A DNA stretch of 64,000 nt from Cephalopachus bancanus. Its lineage: Eukaryota > Chordata > Mammalia > Primates > Tarsiidae. This document shows positions 51,222 to 63,569 of this stretch, piece after piece. The position numbers were made by a program, and so were the translations under genes. The notes under the pieces were generated by a model. It was given only the letters and a program-made list of their open reading frames with translations, did no database searches and was not told where the DNA came from. The stretch lies in the NCBI GenBank assembly GCA_027257055.1, contig JAPVLO010000205.1, positions 1,984,001 to 2,048,000 of the forward strand, in the 5' to 3' direction. Every line of letters starts with the position of its first letter. Within the stretch, counting starts at the first letter, position 1.

Positions 51222-51377
51222 TTCGTAAAAGACACTTTGTAAAAGGAGATAAGTCTTATGCAGGCAGCTGAAAATACTGTTCAGCCTACTTTTTTCAAAA
51301 TTCTCTTATTTTTTACATAAAATATAAAACATACATAAAATTTGCCATTTTAACAATTTGAGTGCAAAAATCAGTGA
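51166..51377 (+). repeat. Donor copy of a 212-bp dispersed duplication
   Basis: Covers the end of the Alu and the start of the L1M 3' end. The same sequence recurs at 52726-52929 with one substitution (a/t in gagataagtc), one missing T and one missing 7-base aaaacat. Confidence 0.95.
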
Positions 51378-51714
51378 TATTAAATACATTCCCAAAGTTA
51401 TACAATCATCACTACTATTTCCTGAAATTGTTCATCATCCCTAACAGAAACTCTGTATCATTAATCAATAATCTCCACACCTCCCTTTCCCCTGCCCTCA
51501 GTTACTTCCATTCTACTTTCTGTCTCCCAATTTGCCTATGCTAGGTACCTAATATGAGTGAAACTATACAGTATTTGTTCTTTTTGTTCTGACTTATTAC
51601 ACTTATAATGTTTTCAAGGTTCATCCATGCAGAATATCAGAACTTTATTCCTTTATTTTGTTATATGTATGCATCTTTTATAAAAATCATATCATCCATC
51701 TGTTATTTTTTTTT

Positions 51715-52274
51715 CTTTGAGTTGGAGTTTCACTCTGTCACCCAGGCTGGAGTGTAGTAGCATGTTCATGGCCACTAAAGCCTCAAGTGATCCCCCTGCC
51801 TCAGCCTTTCTTTTTGGTTTTTTTTTTTTTTTTTTTGAGTTGAGTCTCATTCTGTCGCCCAGACTGGAGCCTCGACCTGCTGGGCTCCGGCGATCCTTCT
51901 GCCTCAGCCTTCCAAGTAGCCGAAATTACAGGCATGCGCTACCACACCCGGCTGATTTTTTGACTTATTGTAGAGATGAGGTCTCGCTGCCCAGGCGGGT
52001 CTCGAACTCGTGGGCTCAGGTAATCCACTCACCTCAGCCTCCCAAAGGCGTGGGATTACAGGCTGAGCCACTGAGCCCGGCTCTGCCTCAGCCTTTCAAG
52101 TAGCTTGAACTACAGGCGTGAGCCACCAGGCTTGGATAATTTTTTTAATTTATTGTAGAGCCGAATTCTTGCCAAGTTGCCCAGGCTGGTCTTGAACCCC
52201 TGGGCTCAGGCGGTCCTCTCACCTCTGCCTCCCAAAGTGCTGGAATTACAATCATGAGACACCATACCTAGCAT
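51715..52274 (-). repeat. Older Alu interrupted by a younger Alu
   Basis: First part 51715-51811 (gagttggagtttcactctgtc to cctcagcctttc), second part 52097-52274 (aagtagcttgaactacaggc to accatacctagc). Confidence 0.93.
51812..52082 (-). repeat. Young lemur Alu nested in an older Alu
   Basis: T-tail from about 51818, then gagttgagtctcattctgtcgcc. Has the left-arm deletion (ctcgctgcccaggcggg) and also lacks about 27 bases of the right arm before agcctcgacc. Perfect 15-bp TSD ctgcctcagcctttc immediately on both sides. Confidence 0.96.
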
Positions 52275-52725
52275 ATCCTTCTGATGGTGGGTATTTTGAG
52301 TTGTGTCTAGTTTTTGGCGGTTGTAAATAGTGCTTCTATGAACATTTGTGTACAAATTTCTGTTCATCTCTTGCTTTCAATTCTTTTGGGTATACACCCA
52401 GAAGTGTAATTAATTGCTGAATCTTATGGCAACTCTATGTTTTGAGGAATCATCACGCTGTTTCCTACACAGCTACTCCATTTTACATTCCTCAGAAATG
52501 TATGAGGCTTCCAATTTTTCCACATACTCATCAACACTTGTTTTGTTTTATTTTTAATTATAGTCATCCTAATAGGTATGAAATAGTATGTGGTTTTGAT
52601 TTTTATTTTTCTAATGATGTTGAACCTCTTTTCATGTGCTCATTGGCTATTGGTATATTTTCTCTGAAGAAATATCTATTCAAGTCCTTCACCAGTTTTC
52701 TACTGGGTTTGGTGTTTTTCTGTTG

Positions 52726-52929
52726 TTGCCTCCCCGTCCCGAAGTGCTGGAATTATAAGCATGGGCCACTGCTCCCAGACCTTCGTAAAAGACACTTTGT
52801 AAAAGGAGATATGTCTTATGCAGGCAGCTGAAAATACTGTTCAGCCTACTTTTTCAAAATTCTCTTATTTTTTACATAAAATATACATAAAATTTGCCAT
52901 TTTAACAATTTGAGTGCAAAAATCAGTGA
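52726..52929 (+). repeat. Inserted copy of the 51166-51377 duplication
   Basis: Pasted into the L1M body: L1 sequence stops at ttttctgttg and resumes at gctttttattgattctgg. About 10-15 expected L1 bases are lost at the join. No A-tail and no TSD. Confidence 0.95.
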
Positions 52930-53040
52930 GCTTTTTATTGATTCTGGGTAATAATCCTTTATCAGAAAGATTTGCAAATACTTTCTCTCATTTTATATGT
53001 TGTCTTTCACTCTCTAGATAGTACCTTTTGATAAGCAAAT

Positions 53041-53325
53041 ATTGCTGGGTGCAGTGACTCACGCCTATAATCCCAGTATGTTGGGAGGCAGAGGTGAGAG
53101 GATTGCCTGAACCCACGGGTTCGAGACCAACCTGGGCAATATGGTGAGAGTGAATCTCTACAATAAATAAAAAAAACTAGTCGGGTGTGGTGGTAGGCAC
53201 CTGTAGCTCCAATTACTTGAAAGGCTGAGATGGAAAAATTGCCTGAGCCCAGCAGGTCACAATTGCAGTGACCCTGAGCGTGCCACCAAACTCCAGTCTG
53301 AGTGAAGAGTGAGACTCCGGTGCAA
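53041..53325 (+). repeat. Alu with 11-bp TSD, tail lost
   Basis: gataagcaaat at 53030-53040 and 53326-53336. Starts attgctgggtgcagtgactc. Confidence 0.93.
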
Positions 53326-53410
53326 GATAAGCAAATGTTTTCATTTTGATGAAGTTCAATTTATCTATATTTTCTTGGTATTATGTTCAGAAAATCATCG
53401 CCAGCCTAAT

Positions 53411-55007
53411 TTCTAAAGCAAGAAAACAATAACTAAAACTAGAACAATGCCCAGTTTAAACGCTTTTACAACATTATCATTATTTTTTTTTACTTTACTA
53501 AGTAAAATAAGGGAAAGTGGAATGGTGAAAATTTACCGAGACTTGGTTAAATATATTTTTCCTGTTGCATACAGAAGTGTTACTAAAATATTTTAATTGC
53601 TAACAAAAATCTGTCTAATAGTATCAATGTACTATTCCAAATATAAAATGATAAACTGTTTCTGCCCATTTGCAAACTTGAAATGACAATATTTCATGAC
53701 ATTCATGTAATGCTATAATGCCTGGTTTGTTTGTAGTGACACATGAAAAGGACTGATCTTATTACTTATGGGGAAAATTGACAAATATCTTGTCTTTCTT
53801 CTCATATCCCAGTGTAATTTACAGGTTAATTGTGCATCACAAACACAAAATATTTAGATTTGAGAGTTGCTTTCTCTATATTGCTATTGATCTAAATTCA
53901 CATGAAGAAAAAGGCATTAATTTGAGGGCAAAGAGGTGTCAGAAATGATTTATAGATTTCATGGAGTGTCAGAAATGGACATCGCTATCCAACAGCTTTT
54001 ATGAATACTAAGGATGAAATTCTGAAGAAACTAGGCTCCAAAATAATCACTTCACAGAAGCAAAATATTGACATAAAACCAATATATCTTGTTCTTAAAT
54101 GAATCATAAAGATGAATTATGGAGATTATCCAATATCATTGCTAGGAACAAGATGGTCTAACCAAAACCTGTCTTCTGAGGGGTATTAAAGCCTCCTTTT
54201 GTGCTCTAAAAGTACTTTAAATTCTCTAAGCAAGAACCTGAAATAAGCTGGACTCACTCTCATAAACAGAATGCAAAAGTCACCCATCTGTTACAGATGA
54301 ATGACCTCCGTATTTACATATCCAAAATTACCTGCTTAGAAAGCCATCTGGATAGTGTTACAGTGTCCTTGTTTGCCAGAATTTGTATTAAGAGGGCTAG
54401 AAGCCACCAACAAAAAAGCAAATTAGTTCAAACAGGAGACAGGGGATAGATATGTTCTTACCAAAAAATTAGAGCACATAACAAAGATTAATGTTTCAAT
54501 AAGGAAGAAAATGTTGTTATTAGTTGTCATAATAAAGGTACATATTTGATGCCACAATATATATAGGCAGTGATATTGAAAGGTGGGGTTTAGATGGCAG
54601 AGGAAGCTGGTGCACCTTTTATACGTTTTTTTTTTAAAGCATCAACTTCAGTTTACATATGTGGTTTTGACAGCACAAAAGAAAGTGTTTAATGCTGTTC
54701 CCTCTTTGGATCCTTGAATATATGTGATCTTAGTAAAGAAAATTAGATTAAAAGCAAATATACAGGAATCTTCTTAATTATTTCTTTCTGCAGCCTTACC
54801 TCTTCCTTAAAAGAAGAGCAAACTATTTCTGTCAACACTTCATTTCTTCAAACACATTTTTCTCATTTTCCATCAATTAATAGAAGCTCAGAAGTAAGTC
54901 TGTTTCAATCTAATGTTGCCTTCTTGATATACATCTGGGATTTCACTAAAGTAATAAATCAGTTGTTCCTGAAAGCAACAACTACTAGGCATGTTTCTCC
55001 TATTGGG
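53411..55007. other. A+T-rich unique sequence
   Basis: About 1.6 kb without a named repeat or gene. Confidence 0.4.
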
Positions 55008-55317
55008 TTTTTATTTATTTATTTATTTTTGAGTTAGAGCCTTACTCCATTGCCCAGACTGGAGGGCAGAGGCACACTTCCGGCCATCACAGCTTCAACC
55101 TGCTGGGCTCAGGCAAGACTTCCACCTCAGCCTTCCAAGTAGCTGGAACTACAGGTGTGCACCACCATGCCTTGCTATTTTTTAAAAATTTATTTATGGT
55201 AGAGATGAGGTTCTGCCAAGTTGCTCAGTCTGGTCTTGAACCTGCAGCCTCAGGCAATCCTCTCACCTCAGCCTCCCAAAGTGTTAGTATTATAGGCATG
55301 AGCCATTGCACCCAGAC
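55008..55317 (-). repeat. Alu with (TTTA)n tail
   Basis: tttatttatttatttattttt tail, gagttagagccttactcc, ending cacccagac. Confidence 0.92.
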
Positions 55318-56269
55318 AGCCATGACATTTTTTAGAAACTGAAAGTGATTTTATATTTTGAAGTTGTTCCCTCTATGTAAATATAATTTTCTGGTGGCTT
55401 ATTAAATTTCAGTTTCTATAGTACTTCTGAAATTCGGGTTGATTCTAGAGTGTTATCTGTAGATTTCTACCATCCCATCTCAGTCCCTTAAAAAAAAAAG
55501 AAAAAAAAAAACAGACATAAAGGGAAAAAAATGACAGCTTAAATTAAAACCAGTAGTATTTAAGAAAAGCAGTTGAAATTCCCTATGAGATATTTCTACA
55601 TTTGATGTAAAAATATAAAAATCACTCCCATATACCACGCTAAAATGAGTTCAGTGCAGTTAAGTACACCAGCACACATATTGTTCCATTTTCCTGATCT
55701 GTGTCAATTCTCGGACTGGAAAAACAGTACCAATATTAACTGTACATGTGCTTCAAGCAATATTCTGACTGTCTGGGGTTTATCAAAATGGTGGAACAAA
55801 TTACTCCAACATCGCCATTATCTGAGGAAGCAGGACAGAGGTTAATCTATTGCACTGATGACTAACATTCAGCTGTGCAGGCACCAAATATGTCTGCAGA
55901 GTATTGGTAAAGATCTTCCTGGCTCAAAGGCATATTTGTTCTGAAAGTGTTTGCATTTGTTTGGTTGAAGGTAGAAGGCTTGGTTGCTGACCAGGTTGAG
56001 GTCACATTTTGGTATTTAGAAAGAATGCACATCTTGATTTCATTATTGAGAAGGTATAAAAAAACAAGCTAAAAAGGCATGAAGACCTGCAAACAGTGAT
56101 GGCTAGCCTGACTCCAACCCTTACTATCTGCATGGTTTCCCTTGGCCCTCATTTTTAAAACAAAACAAAAATCTTTGACTATTCCAGGAAGTCGAATCAT
56201 GCTTTACTCAATTACAATCTTTTCCTCTTTACACTCTAGCCAGAGGGGCGATTGGGCTAGGGTGTAAGT
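55318..56269. other. Unassigned sequence
   Basis: An A-rich stretch at 55488-55512. A 66-codon plus frame at 55645-55845 with no recognised domain. Confidence 0.35.
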
Positions 56270-56425
56270 TAAGTCTTTCCGTAGTCTTTGGAAGTCATCC
56301 AAATTTGTTTGTCAGCTGCCAGTTTGCAGCCCTTTATCTAATGATGTGGTGGTCACAGCTGATTCTCATGGCACACATGAAATCTATGATAAACTGGAAA
56401 ATCATTTTGTGTCTTTGGAAACATT
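56270..56425 (+). repeat. Unnamed repeat shared with 63055-63205
   Basis: gaagtcatccaaatttg..tgtggtggtcacagctgattctcatggcacacatgaaatctatgataaactggaaaatc lines up with gagatcattcaaatttg..tatgaggatcacaggtgattctcaacatcactcatgaaaatctatgagagactgtaaaatc. Family unknown to me. Confidence 0.6.
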
Positions 56426-57018
56426 TGAAATTTGCAAAGGCATTTATCATTGCTTTGACAGTGACTTACATTTTAGTGTTTAGCATAGTACACTGTTTGT
56501 CAGTTAAAAAAAAAGAATATTAACAATGCTTGTGCTCTCTTGGTAAAGTTCTTTGGGGTATATTAAACTCTATGACATAGTTTTAAAGGTAGAATTTCAA
56601 TATTAATGGTCTTGCTCCTCTGATAATCTACACTGGAAGTTTTCTTTATCAAGAAAATGTTTATATCAATTAGATACATTCTTCAGGATTAACCTAGTGA
56701 AAAAGTCATGTTACTATTCAGAAGTCAAGTTACTATTCTTAGGTATAGAAAATGTTACATTCCTTACTCAGTATTGAATATTTTATTCTTATTGAACTTG
56801 TAAAAGATAAAGTCTTGGAAATTTTAGTTTTGATAGTAAAGATTCATGTACATAACACATTTCCTCTTTAAAATATGTGAGTCATTTTTCCTATTTGAAG
56901 ACACATTTTAATACAGAAATTATAATGATATTGGAAAACACAATGGTCCAAATACAATGTATCTACAATCAATTATTTAATTTTTTACTAACTTAACAAT
57001 TTCTTAATATCTACTATA
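56426..57018. other. Unassigned A+T-rich sequence
   Basis: Nothing recognised. Confidence 0.4.
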
Positions 57019-57545
<527 letters not shown>

Positions 57546-57820
57546 CAGATTTTAGACACTGTTCTCAGTGTTAGACTTCATAGCAGCGAAAAATAAAAGA
57601 AAAAATAAAATTCTGAACTCCTTTCCCTCATGATGACACAAGAGTAAGAAAGAAAGTAGCAATGTAGAATATGTTGGATAGGATAAGTGGAATGAAAAAG
57701 AGGGGACACATGTGCTAAGGACAGTGCAAGTGCATGGCAGAGGCTCTCCTGGAGACTATGATGATTCAGACGCAGTGCCCAGGAAGTCCTCACTGAAAAG
57801 ATGGTGAAGGGGTAAACACC
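57546..57820. other. Unassigned sequence
   Basis: A weak L2-like order (agacactgttctcagtgttagacttcatagcag). Confidence 0.3.
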
Positions 57821-58180
57821 TGTTTTACTCTGGGCTGCCATAACAGAATACCTGAGGTCATGTAATTTATAAATAAAATAAATGTATTTCCCAAAGTTCT
57901 GGAACGTGGGCAGTCCAAGATGAAGACACTGGCAGGTTCAGTTTTCTGGTGAGGGCTGCATACTCCAGAGGAGAGGAACACTGGCAGAATGTAAGGTAGA
58001 AAGGCAAGCAAGCTCAATGCTGCATGAAGCCTCTTTCATAGGGATCCTAATCCCATTCATGAGAGAGGAGCCCTCAAAGACCCCACCTCTCAACATCATC
58101 ACATTGACAACACCTGACTTTGGAAGAGACACATTTAAATCATAGCATTCTACCCTTTGACCCCCAAATTCATGTCCTTT
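57821..58180 (-). mobile_element. 3' LTR of the MaLR element
   Basis: ctgggctgccataacagaatacctg, ttctggaacgtgggcagtcc, aatcccattcatgagagagg, caaagaccccacctctcaac. Confidence 0.8.
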
Positions 58181-59648
58181 TCACATAAAAAGTACATTAA
58201 TTCCATCCCAGTGGCACCAAAAGTCTTAACTTGTTCCAGCATCAATTCAAAAGTCTCTCGTCTAAACCCGGTATGGGTGAGACTCAAGGCACAAATGATC
58301 CTGAGGCAAATTTTCTTCAGTTGTGAGCCTGTGAAGTCAACAAGTTATGTGCTTTTAAAGTACAATGGTGGGACAGTCACCAGATAGACATTTCAATTCC
58401 AAGAAGGGAGAAATAGTAAATAAGAAAGGAGCAGCTGGTCTAATGTAAGTCTAAAATGCAACAGGGCAAACAACATTAAATCTTAAGACATGAGAACAGG
58501 TTGGAGGCAGTGACTCATGCCTATAATTTCAGCACTTCGGGAGGCCGAGACAGAGGTATCATTGAACCTAGAAGTTTAAAACCAGCCTGGGCAACATAGC
58601 CAGACCCCATCTCTACAAAATTTTTTTAGAAAAATTCAGAAGGGCGTGGTGACATGTATTTGTAGTTCTAGCTACCTGGGAAGCAGAGACAAGAGGGTTG
58701 CTCAAGCATAGGAATTTGAGACTGTAGTAAACTATGATCATGTCCCTGCATGACAGAGCAAGACCTTGTATCAAAACTAAATAAATAAATAGACTGGAGA
58801 ATAAGCTTTGAATGCGTGTCCTGCCTTGCAGAGATATTGGGGCAGGCACTGAACTCTCAAGACCTTGGGCTGCCCTGTTCCCATGGTTTTGCTGGGCTCA
58901 GCCCACACAGCTGTCACAGGTTTAATGGGGTGCCTGCAGCTCTCCCAGGATGGCATTGCAATCCTGGTGGCTCTACAAATCAGGGTTTTAGGGGCAGCCC
59001 TGCCCCAATGACATCAATAGGCATTACCTTTGCAAGGGCTTTCCATGGTGACCTGTCCCTGTGGTAGTTTCTGCCTGGGCCCTGAAGCTGTACAAGACAT
59101 TCTTTAAAATCCATAGCCCTTGTACTCTGTGCACCTACCTGCAGAATTAGCACCATGTGGATGCAATCAAGACACACCCACTTGTGCCTTCTGGAGCGGC
59201 ATCCTGAGCTGCATCTGTGCCCACCTGAGCCATAGCTGGGCTGACTGAGGAACGCTGTACCAGAATGCAGGGATCAGAGAATTAAGATAGCCCTGGCAGT
59301 GGTCCCACAGGTTCCCTGGGAACCTCCCTTGAAACTATTCTGCCCCCAAGGTCCTGACACTATGGGGCTGTACACCTTCGGGATCATGGTCCTATTGTCT
59401 TGACAAAGAGCACCTGACATCTTTCTGTTTATAATAATCTCCTTATCAAATGGTTTCTAGGTCACACCCTTGGTTTTCTCTCCTAAACATACTTTTAATA
59501 TTATTTACATGGTCAGTCTGAGACTTCCAAATCTTTACATTTTTTTCACTTTTGATTATAAATTCTGTCTTTAAATTCTTTTTCTCTTCTTATATTTCAC
59601 AATAAGTAGTCAAGAGAAGCCATGCAGCTCCCTGAACATTTTGCTATT
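58181..59648 (-). mobile_element. MaLR internal region
   Basis: G+C-rich stretch with gaccttgggctgccctg, ccatggttttgctgggctcagcc, tgcctgcagctctcccagg and cctgagccatagctgggctg, in the reverse order of MST/THE1-type internal sequences. Confidence 0.65.
58500..58798 (+). repeat. Old AluJ-like element in the MaLR interior
   Basis: gttggaggcagtgactcatgcc to gacagagcaagaccttg, with an (AAAT) tail. Ancestral gcctgggcaacatagccagacc. Confidence 0.88.
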
Positions 59649-59660
59649 TAAAGATTTTCT

Positions 59661-60339
59661 CGTTTCTGTGTCTGCCACAGAAGCTAGATGAGGAAGAGAG
59701 CATTATCGTTTGGAAAGTGTCACAATAAGATGCACATGCTGTGCTGCCACTGTGGATCTACGGCCTACCACCTTTAGAAGTTGACCTGTGGGCTGGGCTC
59801 AGTGGCTCAACCTATAATCCCAGCACTTTAGGAGGCTGAGGCAAGTGGACTGCCTGAACCTGCAGCTTCGAAACCAGCCTGGGCAACTTGGCGAGACCTC
59901 ATATCTACAATAAATAAAAAATTAGCAGAGCGTGGTAGCACCCACCTATAGTTCTGGCTACTTGGAAAGCTGAGGCAGAAGGATTGCAGGAGCCCAGCAG
60001 GTTGAACCTGGGGTGGCCTTGAGTGTGCCACTGGCCTCCAGCCTGGGCGACAGAGTGAGACTCCAACTCAAAAAAAAAACCAACAACACGAAGTCACCCT
60101 GTGGCAAATGTGGCTACCCTGCCAAGCTCAAGAGAAAGTATTACTGGAGTGTCAAGGCTAAAAGTGCCAGGACTGGTTGGATGAGGCACCTAAAAATTGT
60201 ATACCACAGATTCAGGCATGGATTCTGTGAAGGAAAAACACCTAAACCCAGGAAGGCAGCTGTTGCAGCATCCAGTTTATCTTAAGAATTTCAAAAATTA
60301 GCCATACAATAAATGTTCTGGTTTTAAAAACATAAAAAG
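59661..60339 (+). pseudogene. RPL37: RPL37 processed pseudogene, split by an Alu
   Basis: Intronless copy of the mRNA for ribosomal protein eL37, a zinc-binding protein of the 60S subunit. It begins in the 5' UTR and has ATG at 59688. Codons 1-29 run to a premature TAG at 59775 where the parent has Gln. After an Alu (59791-60088) it resumes and reaches the normal C-terminal Ala-Ala-Val-Ala-Ala-Ser and TAA. The Cys-Gly-Lys-Cys zinc motif is preserved, but about three codons are lost near the middle of the second half. It ends in the 3' UTR with ataaatgttctggtttt and a short A-tail. TSD taaagattttct (59649-59660) and taaagatttttct (60340-60352) proves L1-driven insertion. It cannot make functional eL37. 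Confidence 0.96.
59791..60088 (+). repeat. Lemur Alu inside the RPL37 pseudogene
   Basis: Starts ggctgggctcagtggctcaac and ends gactccaactc with an A-tail. The target bases aagttgacctgtg (59778-59790) recur as aagtcaccctgtg after it. Both derive from the same parent stretch, with separate mutations. Confidence 0.96.
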
Positions 60340-60355
60340 TAAAGATTTTTCTCTG

Positions 60356-60723
<368 letters not shown>

Positions 60724-60737
60724 AACTTGGTAATTTT

Positions 60738-61047
60738 TTTAAGCAAGAGAAATTTATTTTCTCAAAATTCTGGAGGCTGGGAAGTCCAAGATCAAGGGAC
60801 TGGCAAGTACCATTGTCTGGTGAAGCCTGCTCTCTGCTTCCAAGATGGCTCTTTGATGCTGCATCCTCCAGCACTGTATCCTCACATGGCAGAAGGCAGA
60901 AGGCCAAGAGAGACAATGTTGCTTGACGCTTCCTTATAAAGGCCTTAGTCCCATCTACAAGGGTGAAACTCCAATGGCCTAAATCCCTCTTAAAGGCCCC
61001 ACCTTTCAACATGTAAATTTTGGAGGGGAAACATTCAAATCATAACA
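60738..61047 (-). mobile_element. 5' LTR of the MaLR element
   Basis: gaaatttattttctcaaaattctggaggctgg, gactggcaagtaccattgtctgg, atcctcacatggcagaagg, ccttataaaggccttagtcc, aaaggccccacctttcaaca, aatcataaca. Typical MLT1/MST reverse order. Confidence 0.8.
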
Positions 61048-61049
61048 GC

Positions 61050-61400
61050 ACCTGAAGGAGGTGAGGGAGCAAGGCATGTGATTTCTAGGGCCAGACCCTT
61101 ACAGGAAGAGGGACACACCAAGGACAAATGCCCTGAAGCAGGACTACAGCTGGCATCATTGTTGCAGAGCAGAGCGAGCTAGAAGGAAAGGAGGAGAGTC
61201 AGGGAGAATAAAGTCAGAGAATTAAGAGGGGCTGCATATGGCAGACCTTGCACATCATTAAGGAATGATTGGAGGGTTTTGAGTGGAGGAGTGATGTTAT
61301 TTGAACTATATTTTCACAAGATTGGTTTGTATGCCTTGTTGTGAATAAACTACCAAAGACAGAGAAAAGAAACTAGTTAGGAGATTATTGCAATAATTCA
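61050..61400. repeat. Old unnamed interspersed repeat
   Basis: ggacaaatgccctgaagcagg..ggcagaccttgcacatcattaagg..ggagggttttgagtggaggagtgatg shares order with 38401-38930. Confidence 0.4.
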
Positions 61401-61629
61401 CAATATTTTTAGAAGATAAGATTTATGTACATAAAATTAATAGACAATAATGCAAAGAAGAACACAATCATACTGCCACACAATTGTTCTTTTAATCATC
61501 TTAAAGGATTGCTCAGCACTACCAAAGTTGTTTCACACTTTTCCTTCTTTCCCTAAATCTGAAATTTCTGTCATACTCCACTGTGGTGAACAGAAAAAAA
61601 AAACCGTCTCCAACATTGTAAAAAATGTT

Positions 61630-61780
61630 CACTCGCTTATTTTTTTCAATAAGAATATATTGAGCATCAAATATGTGCCAGGCATAAAGATAGTCACTAG
61701 AGATATAAAGCTGAACAACAAATAGCTTTCTCTTCAAAATTCTCATATTTCCATGAGCAAAGTTGAAATATAAAGAGATA
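61630..61780. repeat. L2-like fragment
   Basis: aatatattgagcatcaaatatgtgccaggcataaagatagtcactagagatataaagctgaac is a typical L2 end pattern. Confidence 0.6.
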
Positions 61781-61965
61781 GATGCAATATACTTTAGAAA
61801 CATAATACCAGAGATGTGCCCAAGGAATATTGGAAGTGCAGACTAAGTATATACAGAGTATGGACATATATTTTAGCCTAGGAAATTAGGAAAAGTTTCT
61901 GGGTATCATTCCTAATAGATTTAACTCTCCTAGGAAAGCAGTGCACCCAGTGTGATGGTTAATTT

Positions 61966-62250
61966 TAGGCATCTAGTGACTCATGCCTGTATTCCAGCAG
62001 TTTGGGAGGCAGAGGTGAGAGGATTGCCTGAGCCCAGAGATTCAAGAACAGCCTGAACAACTTAGTGAGATCTCATCTCTATAATAAATTAAAAAATTAG
62101 CTGGGTGTGGTGGCATATGCTACTTGGAAGGCTGGGGCAGAAGGATCGCCTGAGCCCAGCAGGTTGAGGCTGCAGTGGCCATGAGTGTGCCACTGCACTC
62201 CAGTCTCAGTGACAAAGTGAGACTCCTATAAAAAAAAAAAAAAAATTAGG
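61966..62250 (+). repeat. Alu, lemur type, in the ERVL LTR
   Basis: ggcatctagtgactcatgcc to gtgagactcctataaaaa. The right arm lacks about 15 bases near catatgctacttgg. Confidence 0.9.
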
Positions 62251-62251
62251 T

Positions 62252-62334
62252 GGCTCAACCTCAGCCTGTAATCCCATGCATGCCAGTCTGGGTGACCGAG
62301 TGAGACTCTAGCTCAAAAAAAAAAAAAAAAAAAA
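62252..62334 (+). repeat. Alu reduced to its two ends
   Basis: ggctcaacctcagcctgtaatccc is joined to catgcatgccagtctgggtgacc, so about 200 bases are missing. A 20-base A-tail remains. The flank aatttagg repeats the LTR target. Confidence 0.85.
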
Positions 62335-63054
62335 TTTAGGTGTCAACTTGACTGGATTAAGGGCTACCCAGAGAACTGGTAAAGCGTTATAACCAGTGTG
62401 TCTGTGAAGATGTTTACACAGATGATTGGCATATGAGCCATTGAGTAGGGAAGATCCATCCTCAATGTAGGTGAGCATAATTTAATTGGCAGGGAGCCTC
62501 AGTAGAAAAAAAAATACAGAGAAAAAGTGAATTCTCTTTCTCTCCTGCAGCTGGAACACATTTCTTTCCTTTCCTCAAACATCAGAACTCCAAGATCTCC
62601 GACCTTTGGACTCTAGGACTTACACTAGCAGCCTCCCCACTCCAAAGCTCCGCCCAGGATCTCCGGGCATTGGCCTCAGACTGAGAATTACACCATCGGC
62701 TTCCCTGTTTCTGAGGTTTTCGGATTTGGTCTCCAGCTTGTAGACAGCTTGTGGGACTCCTCAATCTCCATGATTATGTGAGTCAATTCTTCTAATAAAC
62801 TCTCTCTCCTCTATCTATATCTTTCCTCTAGATTATGTCTCTCTGGAGAGTGCAGACTACTAACACACAGGAAACTGTTTTCAGAGACTTGAGAGTAACT
62901 GATTTTTCTATAGATGCCCAAGATCCATCTTAAAATATGTTTTAAGCATGTGAACAACTTCAACATATCTAATTTTTGCATGCTTAATTATTTTCCCCTT
63001 AGCCTTCATGCCATCAGTATCCCTTGTTAAAAACATAAAGTTTACACCAACGTT

Positions 63055-63555
<501 letters not shown>

Positions 63556-63569
63556 AGAAATGACATTTT

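Larger units (their letters stand above)
51285..53410 (-). mobile_element. L1M element, minus strand, several times interrupted
   Basis: Runs from the 3' UTR (aaatttgccattttaacaat, ctgaaattgttcatcatcc) to the ORF2 end and inward: atacacccagaagtg, ttacattcctcagaaatg, catcctaataggtatgaaat, ccttcaccagttttctactg, ttgcaaatactttctctc. Interrupted by Alus at about 51715-52274 and 53041-53325 and by the duplication at 52726-52929. No intact frame. Confidence 0.88.
61951..62872 (+). mobile_element. ERVL-type (MLT2-like) LTR with Alu insertions
   Basis: Starts tgtgatggttaattttaggc. After the Alus: ttaggtgtcaacttgactgg, cagagaactggtaaag, gtgtctgtgaagatgtttac, catcggcttccctg, ccagcttgtagacagcttg, taataaactctctctcc, and ends tctctggagagtgcagactactaacaca. 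An AATAAA near 62795 is the likely poly(A) signal. Confidence 0.82.

Noticed and set aside
59661..60339. RPL37 as a working gene
   Set aside because: Premature TAG at codon 30, Alu in the coding sequence, lost codons, no introns, and TSDs show a processed pseudogene.
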